A DNA stretch of 64,000 nucleotides from Parietichytrium sp. I65-24A (taxonomy: Eukaryota > Sar > Bigyra > Thraustochytrida > Thraustochytriidae). This document shows positions 42,377-52,983 of the stretch, in pieces. Both the position numbers and the translations under genes were made by a program. Every line of letters starts with the position of its first letter. Position 1 is the stretch's first letter. The notes beneath the pieces were generated by a model. It was given only the letters and a program-made list of their open reading frames with translations, made no database searches and was not told the origin of the DNA. The stretch lies in contig BLSF01000057.1 in the NCBI GenBank assembly GCA_012862575.1, positions 124,001 to 188,000 on the forward strand. The letters run 5' to 3'.

Positions 42377-42768
42377 GTGCTCTTTTGCGTAGGGAGTAAA
42401 GGAGACTGTTCTCTTCGAGAGATTTCGATTGTGTATTACAGTTAGTTTTCAAATATAAAGTAGATAGCGGTGTTTTGTTTTTCTTGACTATAAAATTCTT
42501 AACTCTTTCAATCCAAGAGGTATTTTTTTAGTAACTGTTGTATAAATGATTAATTAATAGCCCGCCAAGAAATGCATCCGGTTTTCTCTCGCACCAAGCT
42601 AAATAATAATTTATGATCTAGGGACATGGCCAAATTATCAGTTCAGAGAGGGCAGATTAGCAAGACCAAGGGTCGGATAAGTTCACTACGAGGGTGCATC
42701 AGTTGTGTCAGAAAAAAATTAGCAGAGGGGAAGGGGGGGGGGAGGCGAGGGAGAGTGCGCAAAAACGT
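42377..42768. other. Intergenic region between convergent genes
   Basis: 392 bases, AT-rich in the first half, with a poly-G run near 42733. No gene was seen. Confidence 0.5.
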
Positions 42769-43632
42769 TCACTTTCCATTCGCGCGAAGCGCTTTGAGAC
42801 GTTCCTCCAGCCTGCGACGTTGGTCATCCTCGGCCTGTTTACGGGCGTCCACCACAGACATCTTCTTGCCCGATGAGCCTTTGCCTTTGTTGTTCACCAT
42901 TGCGATCGGGGTCACTAACTTGCTTGGCGTGGAAGAGTTATTCTTTTCGGAAGTTGGGGTGGTGTTCTTGTCAAGAACGCCCTCCTTGGTCCTCATTTGA
43001 ATATTTTTGATCTCCTCCAGCTCTAGCTCTCTCTCAAGCTTTTCTTCCTGTCTCTCCTTCTCCTCCTCATCTTCCTCGCTCTCCGCAAGCTCTTCGGCAG
43101 GATCAACCTCGCTGTCTCCATCCTCCGACAGAAGCTCGTCTTCGCCTTCAGCCGCGGCAGGATCAGACACAAACTTGGCAATCTGAGCGGCGGTGCCGCG
43201 GAGTGGCGAGGTAGCCCTTCGGGAGGGCGACGATGGCGTGGCAGATGCCACAGGGCTCTGCAAAGGCGAATGGGCCTTCACCTCCTCCACTGCCTTTGCG
43301 AGTGGTGTCGACAATGCTGGCGCCCGGTTCGGGAAGTTCGAAAAGTGCAAACCCGACCCGAGAGCAAGGATGATCGCAAAAACGACAATCTCCAGTTGCG
43401 CGCTGGCGAAAGCCACTCCGACCTGCACTGCAGAGAGCGGGATCAGCTTTGGCGTGGTGACGGCCAAGAACCCCACCGCAACGACTCCCCTCAGGAGCGC
43501 AGGGACGTCATCCAGGTCGCCATCATCGCCGGCGCCGGCCCACACCAACGCTGCTGGGTTCACTGCATTCAGCGCCGCGAAAGACGCCACCGCCACCATT
43601 GCGGCTGGAACGGACGTTTTCAACGCTGCCAT
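42769..43632 (-). CDS. Hypothetical membrane protein with acidic coiled-coil tail
   Basis: 287 residues, ATG at 43632. The first 100 residues contain about three hydrophobic helices rich in Ala and Val (MVAVASFAALNAVNPAALVW, GVVAVGFLAVTTPKLIPL, LEIVVFAIILALGSGL). Residues about 105-150 are Ser/Pro-rich. Residues about 155-215 are a Glu-rich charged helix, and the last 30 are basic and helical (DARKQAEDDQRRRLEERLKAL). Not recognised. The first helix could act as a signal anchor or transit peptide. The cellular membrane involved is unknown. Confidence 0.6.
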   Translation of the reverse strand: MAALKTSVPAAMVAVASFAALNAVNPAALVWAGAGDDGDLDDVPALLRGVVAVGFLAVTTPKLIPLSAVQVGVAFASAQLEIVVFAIILALGSGLHFSNFPNRAPALSTPLAKAVEEVKAHSPLQSPVASATPSSPSRRATSPLRGTAAQIAKFVSDPAAAEGEDELLSEDGDSEVDPAEELAESEEDEEEKERQEEKLERELELEEIKNIQMRTKEGVLDKNTTPTSEKNNSSTPSKLVTPIAMVNNKGKGSSGKKMSVVDARKQAEDDQRRRLEERLKALRANGK

Positions 43633-43714
43633 TTCTTATTTCTTATTTCTTCACGCCGCACTGCACAAACCTCCCCCGAAATTGACCTTCCGGGACCACC
43701 CACGATGTTCCACG

Positions 43715-43758
43715 ATCCCAGCAATCCCAGCAATCCAAGCAATCACAGCAATCACAGC
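43715..43758. repeat. 9-base tandem repeat upstream of the membrane protein gene
   Basis: About five imperfect units (GCAATCCCA, GCAATCCAA, GCAATCACA), starting about 85 bases upstream of the ATG at 43632. Confidence 0.8.
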
Positions 43759-44850
43759 CTCGACTGCACTCAACTACGTTGTGTTGCGTTGTGTTGCGTT
43801 AAGTGGTCCGACGAAAGGCGTTTGAATGCGCTTCTTTCTTTTTGCTCACCGCCCACAGTGGTCGCCTTCGCGTTCTTGTCTCTCTCTCTTTGTTCGTGTC
43901 TCCGAAGACTCTAAAGCACTTCCAAGGTAGTTTGATTTTATGTCTGGTTGTTTTCAATTGATTAGTTTGATTAGTTTGATTGACTGTGAGATGATCCACT
44001 CATGCATTTTCTTTCGTTCATTCAAATTGCACTTGAATACATTCTTTTCTTACTCTGCTTCCTATGCTTTTCCCTACCCATCCACTTTCTTCCCGTCACG
44101 GTTCTTCCAGACCTTCACTTACCTAGCCTTTTTAGTAAGCATTACTATGCGACCACTTCCAGGGATCCTCCGGGTCTCGAAGTAGGAGGCCTTAGGTGCC
44201 ACATAGCGTGGGGACTTGAAGAAGGTTCTAATTGGCATGGTGGTAGTGCCTCGGTAGCGGAGATTAGGAAGGAGGGTTTCGGATCGGAAGGTTAGTGAAA
44301 CTCTGGCGTGGGGCAGCGAAGAGGATGAGGCGATTGGGATGAGAAGGCTTCTCGGAAGAAGTCTTATCCTGAGCATGCAGTAAACACTAAAGAGGGGAGA
44401 GTGGCGATTGGCCGGGAGCCAGGAAGGGCGAGTCGGGCGATTGGACGACCAGGTGTGGGGAATGCAGACGTTCGGTCCACGAAGCACAGAGTCCTGTTCA
44501 ATTAATGAGGTGCTGGGTGCAAGGTGGAAAGAAAGATAAAAACAGAACAGAAATAAACAGCAACTGCAAACAGTTGCAAAGCGCAAAACAGTACCCGGAA
44601 AACTTTTTACTGTTAATAAAAATGAATGATTTTCTTTTTTTAATAAAATTTTGGACTTTTTGTTTACGAGAGAAGGAGGAAGGAAGGAAGGAAGGAGGAG
44701 CCAATAACGAACATACCTCTTCTGTGGGAGCGCGCAACAGGCGTTGCGGGTTCCCTGCAAGCCAGCCTCCTCCTCCTCGCGAACGTTTGCAGAAGAATAT
44801 TAGAACAGTAATTCAGAATTCAGAATGCAGTTGGTCTCGACAACGAGTTG

Positions 44851-44867
44851 GTACTGACTGTGAGTAC
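44851..44867 (+). promoter_or_regulatory. Dispersed near-palindromic 17-mer, exact copy
   Basis: GTACTGACTGTGAGTAC, identical to the copy at 10714-10730. It runs into GTACTCACTCACTC. Confidence 0.35.
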
Positions 44868-45473
44868 TCACTCACTCGCATGTCAGTACAGGCTCCCGAT
44901 CCCACCATGTTCGTTCTCTGCGAGCACCTTCGTTCACTGAGGCAACTGCCTACTGAGTACTGAGTAAACAGTCGGAACCGAAAACGGGGGATGTGGTGTC
45001 TTCACCAGCTTTGCACTTGTCTCATTCATTTCGAACTCATTGTTTTACTCTGATGGAAACGTTTAGCCGGCGAGGGCTGAAGTGTCAAGAGACCTCGGGT
45101 TTGTAATCTTAGCAAAGTGCCTGGCTTTCTCCGGTTGATGAGAGAGGAAAAAGCTTAGCTGTGAAATTCACAGTGAGCATGAGTAGCGCAAGCTTTCCAA
45201 CCCCACAAAAAAGGCTTCAGGAAGATGGTTGGAATAGAATCGGAGCCTGGTGCGCGGAACATAGCAGTCGCCCACACCTGGGTAGCTTCTGTTTTTCCTT
45301 CATTTTCTTTCTGTGTCGCGTCGACACGCTTTCTTGCAGCGAATATTTTTAGCGATGGGAAAGAAATGACAATCTCCTGGGTCAAGCACGCATGTATGCC
45401 AACTGTGAATAGCTGTGTGAAACTGTGATTATTTGGAGATATATCCTCTTTCGTTCCTAGCAAACAGACAGGT

Positions 45474-47093
45474 TCACAGCTCCTCCTCCTCCTCTTCCCC
45501 TTCCTCCGCGTCATCTTTATCGGCCTGATGTTCGCCCATTGGAGCCTCGCCCTCTGGCCATTTGCCGTCTCCAAAATCAAATTCGGCGACTTCTGAGCGA
45601 GGACAGCAGCGCACCTTGAGGTCAGAAGAATCGGCCGCCCTCTCCACTGCTTCAAACCAGTTGGCAGAATGGGGATCAGGGTCCGTCGCCATTACAAGAA
45701 ACCGCATGCGTGCAGAGTTTTCCATCTCAACGCCATCAATCTTTGCGAAGCTAGGCCCCTCTGCGTTGTCTTCAGCACCTCCCCTGACGAAGCGGTATGG
45801 CCAACCCAATTCTCTCATCATCCCTGCGATGACTTGCTCGTGTTCGCTAGGTGGCTTCCCGGAGCCGGATCGGTCCATGGAAATCACCCCGGCCAAAGCT
45901 CCTTTGAACAGATCCTCACAAATGGTCGCCACGCGAGCCACTTCGCCGTCTTCCTTCGCAGAACACTCGGGTACTGTGCAGACCACTACATCACCTTTCG
46001 CGCCATACGCCAAGCCGCTAGGACCGGTGACTTTGCGAACCTCTTCGGCCGCAGAGTCCAGGGCCGAAATATCCTTGCCGACCATGACGACATTGTAATT
46101 TCGCCCCCGCAAAGCCTTGGCCACCTGCGCGCCGCCCTCTAAATCTGCACCGAAAATCACCACGGCCTTGGAGGCGGTAAAGTCCACCTCCTCCGCAGCA
46201 ACTCTTCCACCGGCAGTTCGAGGGTTGCGCGTGGGAACATTGCGCGAGAGTGCAAAGTCCCAGCTTCGCGACGTGGAGTAATCCTGGAGAATGCGAACCA
46301 CCTGATTGATCGTGAGCTCTCTGCGAACGTCCATCCGGCCTCGGCTGCGCAGAAATCCTTCCAGGGGCAAACGCGCCGACCGCACGCCCACGCTCGCAGC
46401 CCTATTCTTGGTCGTATTCTTCGGGTCTGCGCGAGACACAATCCCGCCAACCACGTACACCTCGTCCTGCACGACCTCCTGCAGCTCCTCGTCTGCGTCC
46501 GCGGAGAGATACACCACCGCGCTCTTTCCCCCCGCGCCACCATCGCCTTCCGCATGCGCCAGCTCCTCTGCCTGCGCCCAGTAGCACCGCCCATCGCGCA
46601 TGGTCGATTCGTCCGCGGCCACAAACTCCACCAGCGCGGTGTCCGCCCACTTGTCCGCAGCGAGCCCCTTGTTCACGTCCTCGCGCAGCTTGTCGCCCGC
46701 GCCGCAGAACCTGATCGTCGCGGGTCTCGCCGCGGACAGGTTGCCGGCGTACACGGCCTGCATCTGCCGCGCCAGGGACGGCACTCTGCGCGCGTCCTCC
46801 TGGTCCGCGAACGCCAGGTCCACCACCACGCGCGTGCGAATCTTACCAGCCGCGGCCGCCGCGCACGTCCTCGCGCGGGTCCTCGCGCGCCCGCCGTCCT
46901 TGCGCCGCCGCTTCCTGCGCTCGCGAGGCGGCCGCCGGCGCAGGCTGCTGCGCACGAGCATGCGCACCCGCTTCTTCGCCGCGCACGAAGAATCCAGACC
47001 GGCTAGCTCAGCGCCGTGCGCGGCGAGGATGCGCGCGCGAGCGGCCTCGTGCTCTTCCCGCAGCACGGACGCGTCGGCTCCGGCGGAGGACAT
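45474..47093 (-). CDS. TRM10-type tRNA m1G/m1A9 methyltransferase fused to a C-terminal Rossmann domain
   Basis: 539 residues from the ATG at 47093 (MSSAGADAS); the longer frame upstream starts later than any conserved sequence and overlaps a tandem repeat. TRM10 enzymes are SPOUT methyltransferases that methylate purine 9 of tRNA with SAM. The N-terminal 70 residues are strongly basic. Residues about 75-300 match TRM10: VVVDLAFAD, VYLSADADEEL, VYVVGGIVSRADPKN, SARLPLEGFL, ELTINQVVRILQDY. Residues about 308-465 form a second domain starting KAVVIFGADLEGGAQVAKAL and resembling an NAD(P)-binding atypical SDR; Rossmann-like alternation continues (YNVVMVGKD, DVVVCTVPE, AGVISMDRSGSG). The tail is poly-Glu. 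Usual TRM10 proteins end after the SPOUT domain, so this extension is unusual. The sequence is very GC-rich at the 5' end of the gene. Confidence 0.82.
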   Translation of the reverse strand: MSSAGADASVLREEHEAARARILAAHGAELAGLDSSCAAKKRVRMLVRSSLRRRPPRERRKRRRKDGGRARTRARTCAAAAAGKIRTRVVVDLAFADQEDARRVPSLARQMQAVYAGNLSAARPATIRFCGAGDKLREDVNKGLAADKWADTALVEFVAADESTMRDGRCYWAQAEELAHAEGDGGAGGKSAVVYLSADADEELQEVVQDEVYVVGGIVSRADPKNTTKNRAASVGVRSARLPLEGFLRSRGRMDVRRELTINQVVRILQDYSTSRSWDFALSRNVPTRNPRTAGGRVAAEEVDFTASKAVVIFGADLEGGAQVAKALRGRNYNVVMVGKDISALDSAAEEVRKVTGPSGLAYGAKGDVVVCTVPECSAKEDGEVARVATICEDLFKGALAGVISMDRSGSGKPPSEHEQVIAGMMRELGWPYRFVRGGAEDNAEGPSFAKIDGVEMENSARMRFLVMATDPDPHSANWFEAVERAADSSDLKVRCCPRSEVAEFDFGDGKWPEGEAPMGEHQADKDDAEEGEEEEEEL

Positions 47094-47200
47094 TTCGCGT
47101 TTGGAGGTATGGAGGGATGGAGGGATTTGACACGGACGACTGAGCGCGAGGCGGGAAACGCAACGCCGCGCTGGGACCGGAACCTGCTCTGCGACGTCGG

Positions 47201-47240
47201 TTCTCCACGGTTCTCCACGGGTCTCCACGGGTCTCCACGG
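47201..47240. repeat. Tandem decamer, four copies
   Basis: TTCTCCACGG twice followed by GTCTCCACGG twice, exactly 10 bases apart, 108 bases upstream of the TRM10-like ATG. Confidence 0.9.
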
Positions 47241-47406
47241 GCGACGAGAGGATGAGAGAGAATGAGAGAAAGGCTGCGGCGCAGCGTCGATTGGTCTGTG
47301 CGCTCTCTTGTCCAGAATTCAGAATAATTAATTCAGATGAACATGTGTGTGATGATGTGTGATGACAGTGGTAGCAATTTGTGGATGGCAAGCACAGTCA
47401 TTTAGA

Positions 47407-47423
47407 GTACTCACTGTCAGTAC
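47407..47423 (+). promoter_or_regulatory. Dispersed near-palindromic 17-mer, variant copy
   Basis: GTACTCACTGTCAGTAC; it keeps the GTACT...AGTAC arms. About 310 bases upstream of the TRM10-like ATG. Confidence 0.3.
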
Positions 47424-47895
47424 CGGGTATGTATGGAGATGGACTTGGGGGTCTTGGGGAATAAGGAGGCAAATGCGCAAGAGGTGGTCGAGCTCGTGCA
47501 GAGACCCGGAATCACAATGAGTGATCGAATAATCGATTGAATGATTGATTTCAGTGTCACTTGATTGACTGAATGATTTCAATTGATTGACTGATTGATC
47601 GTGAGGACTTTTGGGATGGGAAAGGGGGTGGACAAACAGTGATCGACTATGGCTCTTGGACAAAGAGAAGCCAAAGACAATGCGTTCTCGTGACTTTCGC
47701 GATCCTTGTGCCAATTTTCGATTTATGCCTTGTTGACGTTTGACTCGGGATTGACGCAATGGCCCTGACATGCAGCTTCGGAATATCTGAGTTCCGGTGT
47801 TCAAGTTTTAAATCAAAAGATCATTTTATTTTTTGGATGAAGAGACTGATGAGAGGACATGGAATTCGAAGGAGGAGGACCGGGCCAAAGTGATC

Positions 47896-50800
47896 TTAGT
47901 TGGCCGGAACTGAAGTTGTCTGCTCAGAAATCGATGTAGTGAGTGAAGTTTTGGATGACTGCTGGCTTGAGGGAAAGAGCCCACGGACTTTGCCAAGTGC
48001 CCACGAGAGTCCTGCGCCAAAGACAGCTACCAACGTGACGAGAGCAGTTCGCAGCATTGCAAGCTTTGGAACGCGTGGCGAGTTGACTGGTTTGGGCTGA
48101 TACGGGCACCCTTTGCAGATGAGGTAGACAGCTTGAAGATGAATTCCGAGAACGACCCAAAGAGTCATCATGGGTTGACGTAGCAAAACAAGCCAATTGT
48201 TCGAGATGCTTTCCCGGCGAAGGTGCACACTTGCGATGAACGTTTGCGGATCTCGAGAGTCGCTTTCCGCGGCGGGTAAAGTGTCTGCTGCTCCGGAAGA
48301 GTGCTCCCAGCCAGGCATCATTTTGCCCTTGACACTTGCGCCAGGTTCTGGCTCGCGACGAGTGCTAATGGCTTTCAGGTGCAGCTCCTCTGCAGGAACG
48401 CTCAAAATCCATTGATAGTCGTGATACACGTCGAAGAAGGGACTCACGTGAAAGTCCTTCTTCCACTTGGAGCTCTTGTACATCCGGCCACGGGCAGCGT
48501 TCCCACTGTCATCGGTCTCTGCTTCGTGGCTGAAGAAGTCAAGCACATAAATCCTTCGCTCTTCCCAAGGCGTGTTGCTTACCTCCAGAACCACTGCTTC
48601 CAGGCGTGTCCTATCCGGGGTCAAGCAGTAAAACACACTGACTGGGTTAAATACCAGCCCAAAACATCGCAGGTTGGTCAGCAGTACGATGGGACCTGTT
48701 GGACGCCGCTTGCACTGCTTCTCGACAAGAAAGCGCACCTTCTCCCGCAGCGACCATTGCCCTCCTGAGGAGTCTTTCACGGCTTGAAGATAGTCTTTCT
48801 CACTCCAGGAAAAGAGATTCCAGCGATTTACACTGACCAAATGGCTGCGGGAGAATGCCCTTCCCTCCTCGGCCTCCTGAAGGTCAACCAAAGCCATCCA
48901 CACAGAGTAGCTAAAAGCGTGCTGAGCAGGAGACGCATCACGGACCTTTTCACGGCGATGGTGAACCGAGCCTCGGTATAGAAAAGAGTCTGGAGAGATT
49001 TCGACACGAGAAAATTGAGAAAAAAAAAAGTGAAAAAGAAAACAATCAAGTTAGTAGGAGAGATCTCTCTTTCACAGATCGAAAAAAGATCCCGATGCCT
49101 CAAATCACACAAGTCTTTCAATTTACGTACTCGGTGCTGCAGTAGCTTGTGTCCCCGACCCCATTGAATTGATCAACTCCGTGCGGGTCCGCGCTTGGGA
49201 CAGCAATTGGTCAGTGTTCAGCCGATTCTCGTACTCCTCTTTGAACTGGAAGAGCGTTTGAATCAAAATTGCAGTCTCCCGCAACGCGATTGCGCAAATT
49301 GGTAACAAAACTGGCCAGGGGGCGCGGAGAATCACTGGGCTCAAGAGGATTGGCACTGGCACCCAACGGACCAAAAGCATCGTCACGATATCCGCAACCC
49401 AAAGATAGCTGTACTTTGCGTTGGAGAGGTTGTAACCCCGGAAGAAAAGCAAGGTCCGCAGATGACGGATGCACGCATGGGCTTCACTCACACCGTGAAT
49501 AATTGTTAGCCCGAGCGCCGTCGTCGCTGTTTTCGTGTCTGCAGAGAGGGAATGAAAGACTAATGCCAGCAGTGCTGCTGCATGCATACCATTGAGAATG
49601 GACTTGCGAACGAGGAACCTCGAGAGAGATGCCCATGCAAGAACGCTAGCAACAAAGTGCATGGGTGACTTTATGTAATATTTCCCATTGCCAGTCCCTG
49701 ACGAGGACGAGAAGGCGAGCGCTTGTGGTGAAGAGGCCTCACCCACCTGACAAGCTCCTTCTTCGCTACCCCACGGACAAAAGTGGATCTCGCCATCCAA
49801 TTCCATCTGGGAAGAGTTGCTCTCCAAGCTGGAAGCAACTGCGGATGTTGTATCTACTTGCCAAGGTGTGGCGTTCGCCAAGCGGGTGGTGTACAGCACG
49901 TCGTGAAAGGCAATCAAGCCCGCTACAACGAGGCAGACAAATGCGGAAACGCAAAATTGGACAAAGATGAGCTCGGAACGGCGACGAAGGCGCTTTGCAA
50001 TTGCTGACGTAGAAGCATCCAGGCTTGGAAGGTAGGTTGCCACAAAAGTAGAAAAGATTACTGCCCCACAGCAAATTGTGCAGAACGATCTGATCATCGG
50101 ATCCAACGTCAGGGAGAGAACTGCAATCCAGGACATGACTGCCACCAAAGCGGGAAGCGCGACCTGTTCGTAATTCTCGAGCAGAGTAGTAGCGACTGGA
50201 TGAGACCCTTCGTCGTCCGTGCTCTCATTCAGATTATTGATGAATGTGAGCTGATAATTGCGGATGTACTTTTGTTTAAACGCCGCTTCGCAGTACGCAA
50301 AGTACATTTCAAAAACGCGAAGCCACGACTCAGGGTAGCCCAAAGTTTTAATCTGCGCCTTGTTCGCCACGAAGTTTTCTCTCCACACTCTCAACGTGAT
50401 GGCATAATCTGGGCCCATGTCAAACGCCTCTTGCAAGTCGAGGGCAGTGTGCTTTGTTGCCCACTTTACCGCGCCCAACGATGGAAGGTGGCCTCCCGGA
50501 AAGATACATTCCCTAATAAAGTCGGAAGTGGAGCAATATTTGTCGTACTTTTCATCTGGCATGGAAATGACCTGGATCACTGCCTTTCCACCTTTCTTAA
50601 GCGCCCTCTCCACCGAATCAAAGTATTCCGGAAGATGCTTGTGGCCCACGGCTTCTAGCATTTCGATGGAGACCACCTTATCAAAGGTTCCTGGAGCAAA
50701 GTTATTCTCATAGCCCGGTTCACCCTTCTCGGTAGGTCCTTGCTGAAGCCCGATCTTTCGATAATCGCAAATAATCAAATCTACTTTGTCCTCCAGCCCA

Positions 50801-52983
50801 GCAGCCTTCACACGGGCTTGTGCTTCCTTAAGCTGCTCAGTGGATATTGTGATTCCAGTTACCCGGCACCCGACGGTAGAGGCCGCACGAATGGCAAAAG
50901 AACCCCAGCCACAGCCAATCTCCAAAACGTGATCAGTAGGCTGCAGATCTGCCCGCCGAATGATCTCGTCCAGTTTCATCAATTGTGCTTCGTGGAGGCT
51001 AAGCTCTGTCTGTCCGTCGGCTACTGTCGCCCCAAACTCACGTGTGTGTATGCCCGAGGAATAAGTCATGGACTGGTCCAGAAACAACTTGTACATCTCG
51101 TTTCCCAGGTCGTAGTGCTCCTCAATATTTTTTCGGGATCCCGCTACCGTATTGTCCCTGGCGAGATGCCTCACGCTTTCAATTACGCTTCCAAAAGAGT
51201 AAGCAACGGAGGCAATGAGCCCAAACAAAGCGGAGTCCTTAGAAATCCCCAAAGGGTTTAGGGCATCCCTCAGCTGCTGACTGTTCAGGATCAAAATGTC
51301 AAATAAACCGACGAGGTTGTCCACGTCAAACATTTTGCGCCTGTAGGCCCTGCCAATGCCTATGTCGGACTCTTTCACACACATCCAAAGAAACTGGAGG
51401 TCGTACACTCGCATGTTGACGACAGGCTCGGATGCAAGACGAGCGTCTTCTGCAGTGGCTCGGCCGAACTTCAACTCGTTCCCATCCGGAAGAATCATGC
51501 GAAAGAACCCGCGCTGAAGGCCACGTGATGCCAGGGCCTTGAACACCCTCAAGCCAACTTTGACCTTCCATGTCTTGTCCGGCGAAGGGCCGCGGACCAA
51601 GTTGATACCTGGCTTCTCTGGGGCCCCGGCTTTGATCGCCCACGCTGGTGGGGTCCGACCATCCGCGGAGAGAGCAGTGCTGACTGCCACGGCGGCGCGA
51701 ATGCCATCTTCATGAAACCCTGAGCCAAGCCATGCCCCGCAGAACCACAAGCGGCGACCAGATTTGGCGGCGTTTGGGTCAGCCTGAAGCTCGTTCAGAG
51801 CCCTTTGTGCTCGCATCGCTTTGGTGTCGAAGACGGGGTGGTCAAGTACAACCTTGTGGACTACCTTTGCTGGGTCAATTTCTCCAAGCGGGTTTAATGT
51901 GCAGAGTAAAAGAGGAGCGTCCTCCGGAAGATTCTGCAGGTGATTGAGCCAGTAGGTCACACAAACCCTTGAATCGCCTGTGCTGGTGGACCGGTCCAGG
52001 ACATTCCAAGAAGCCCAAGCTTTTTTGCACAGAGGCATTTGGCTTTCGTCTGAGTGCAGGTAAACGTCATTGGCTTGATAGCGAATATCGCTCACGAGAG
52101 AGCGGTCACTTTCGGCGGCGTCGCCTTTCAGCACTTTAGCACATGTATCGGAATGGCAGGCCATCACGACATGGTCAAATGCTGATTTTTGGCCACTCTC
52201 CGTTGCGACTTGAACACCATTGCTTTCCACGGTGACTTCGACTACAGGGTCGCCGAGCAGAAAGCGGGCATTCATATTTACAAGGGCCTTGTGCACAGCG
52301 TCCACGTATTTTTCACTTCTCCCTGTCACAACTCTCCATCTCGGCCGATGGCCAAGAGGATTCAGCAAGTGATGATTGTGCATGAACGCAATGAGCGGCA
52401 AAATGGGAAAGTCCAGCATCTGATTATTTGGAACGCTCCAAACAGCAGCTGTCGTGGGCAACAAGTACTCTTTGCGAAATCGATCAGAATAATTATTTTG
52501 ATCGAGATACTCTCCAAGGGTCACAGCATCGTAACGTTCCTTGTCGTCGAGCACCAGGACACTCTCCTTTCCGAATCGAACAACCTCCCGCATCATGCGT
52601 AAGAAGGAGGGCGACACGGCATTCTTCCTCTGGGCAAAGATGGTTCCCAAGTTGTGCGACGCCCATTCCACCTGCCCATCGTCCACCGACAACGCAAAAC
52701 TCATGTCACTAGGCTCATGGTCCACGCCCAACTCTTCGAAGAATTGAGTCAAATATGGGTAAGTGGTGAGGTTGAACACCTGGAATCCCAAGTCAACAGG
52801 CGGGCGCTTGCCATCCCCTGGAAAAGTCAGGGAATGGCCACCAAGCCGCTCTTCTTCGCCGTACACAGTCACCTCAAATCCTTGCTTGGCCAAAGACCAT
52901 GCCGCCGACAATCCCGAGATGCCAGTTCCGACGACTGCGACACGCTTCCCGTGCCCGGGTGTTGCTGTGGGTGTCATTTTCAT
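47896..52983 (-). CDS. FAD amine-oxidase-like, cyclopropane fatty acid synthase, membrane and DUF1365 fusion (two exons)
   Basis: Reconstructed as exon 1 52983-49131 and exon 2 48989-47896 (phase 1), 1648 residues. Module 1 (about 10-445): FAD-binding oxidase, VAVVGTGISGLSAAWSLAKQ and GGHSLTF. Module 2 (about 468-921): cyclopropane fatty acid synthase, HYDLGNEMYKLFLDQSMTYSS, VLEIGCGWGS for SAM (about 689), and FIRECIFPGGHLPS. This enzyme class adds a methylene group to unsaturated phospholipid acyl chains. Module 3 (about 931-1250): about eight hydrophobic helices, perhaps TLC-like. Module 4 (exon 2): DUF1365, with FLYRGSVHHRREK, QHAFSYSVWMALVDL, RCFGLVFNPVSVFYC. Oxidase-synthase fusions are known in plants; bacteria keep all these as adjacent genes. 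The splice is supported by an in-frame stop upstream of DUF1365, by absence of any ATG before its conserved HRR...HxFxY motif, by matching phase, and by a TACTAAC branch site. Two separate genes remain the alternative. The start is the first ATG at 52983. Confidence 0.8.
48990..49130 (-). other. Predicted intron joining the membrane module to DUF1365
   Basis: 141 nt on the minus strand: donor A|GTACGTAAAT, a perfect TACTAAC branch-site sequence at 49056-49050, pyrimidine-rich tract, acceptor CTCTCCAG. No AG lies between the branch site and the acceptor. Unspliced, the first frame ends at TAA 49125-49123. Confidence 0.75.

Larger units (their letters stand above)
43633..45473. other. Intergenic region with tandem short repeats, no convincing gene
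   Basis: 1.84 kb. It holds a 9-base array (about 43715-43758, consensus AGCAATCCC), a GTGTTGCGTT duplication (43778-43801), a GGAA tract near 44677-44698 and a GTAC-type 17-mer (44851-44867). A minus-strand frame at 44238-44125 that ends at a good donor (AG|GTAAGTG) could be part of a small spliced gene; I could not find its partner exon. Confidence 0.5.
47094..47895. other. Intergenic region, no gene seen
   Basis: 802 bases between the TRM10-like start and the end of the lipid-enzyme gene. It holds a four-copy decamer (47201-47240) and a GTAC-type near-palindrome (47407-47423). TGATTGA-rich sequence occurs at about 47530-47600. Confidence 0.6.

Noticed and set aside
44505-44963. 152-codon plus-strand open frame
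   Set aside because: Covers the GGAA tract and a GTAC-type motif; composition looks noncoding.
45155-45655. 166-codon minus-strand frame overlapping the end of the TRM10-like gene
   Set aside because: Out-of-frame shadow; the TRM10-like frame carries conserved motifs over the shared part.
49123-49125. TAA as the real end of the oxidase-synthase gene
   Set aside because: Not fully excluded, but DUF1365 would then lack a start codon before its conserved N-terminal motif, while the phase-1 splice solves both problems.
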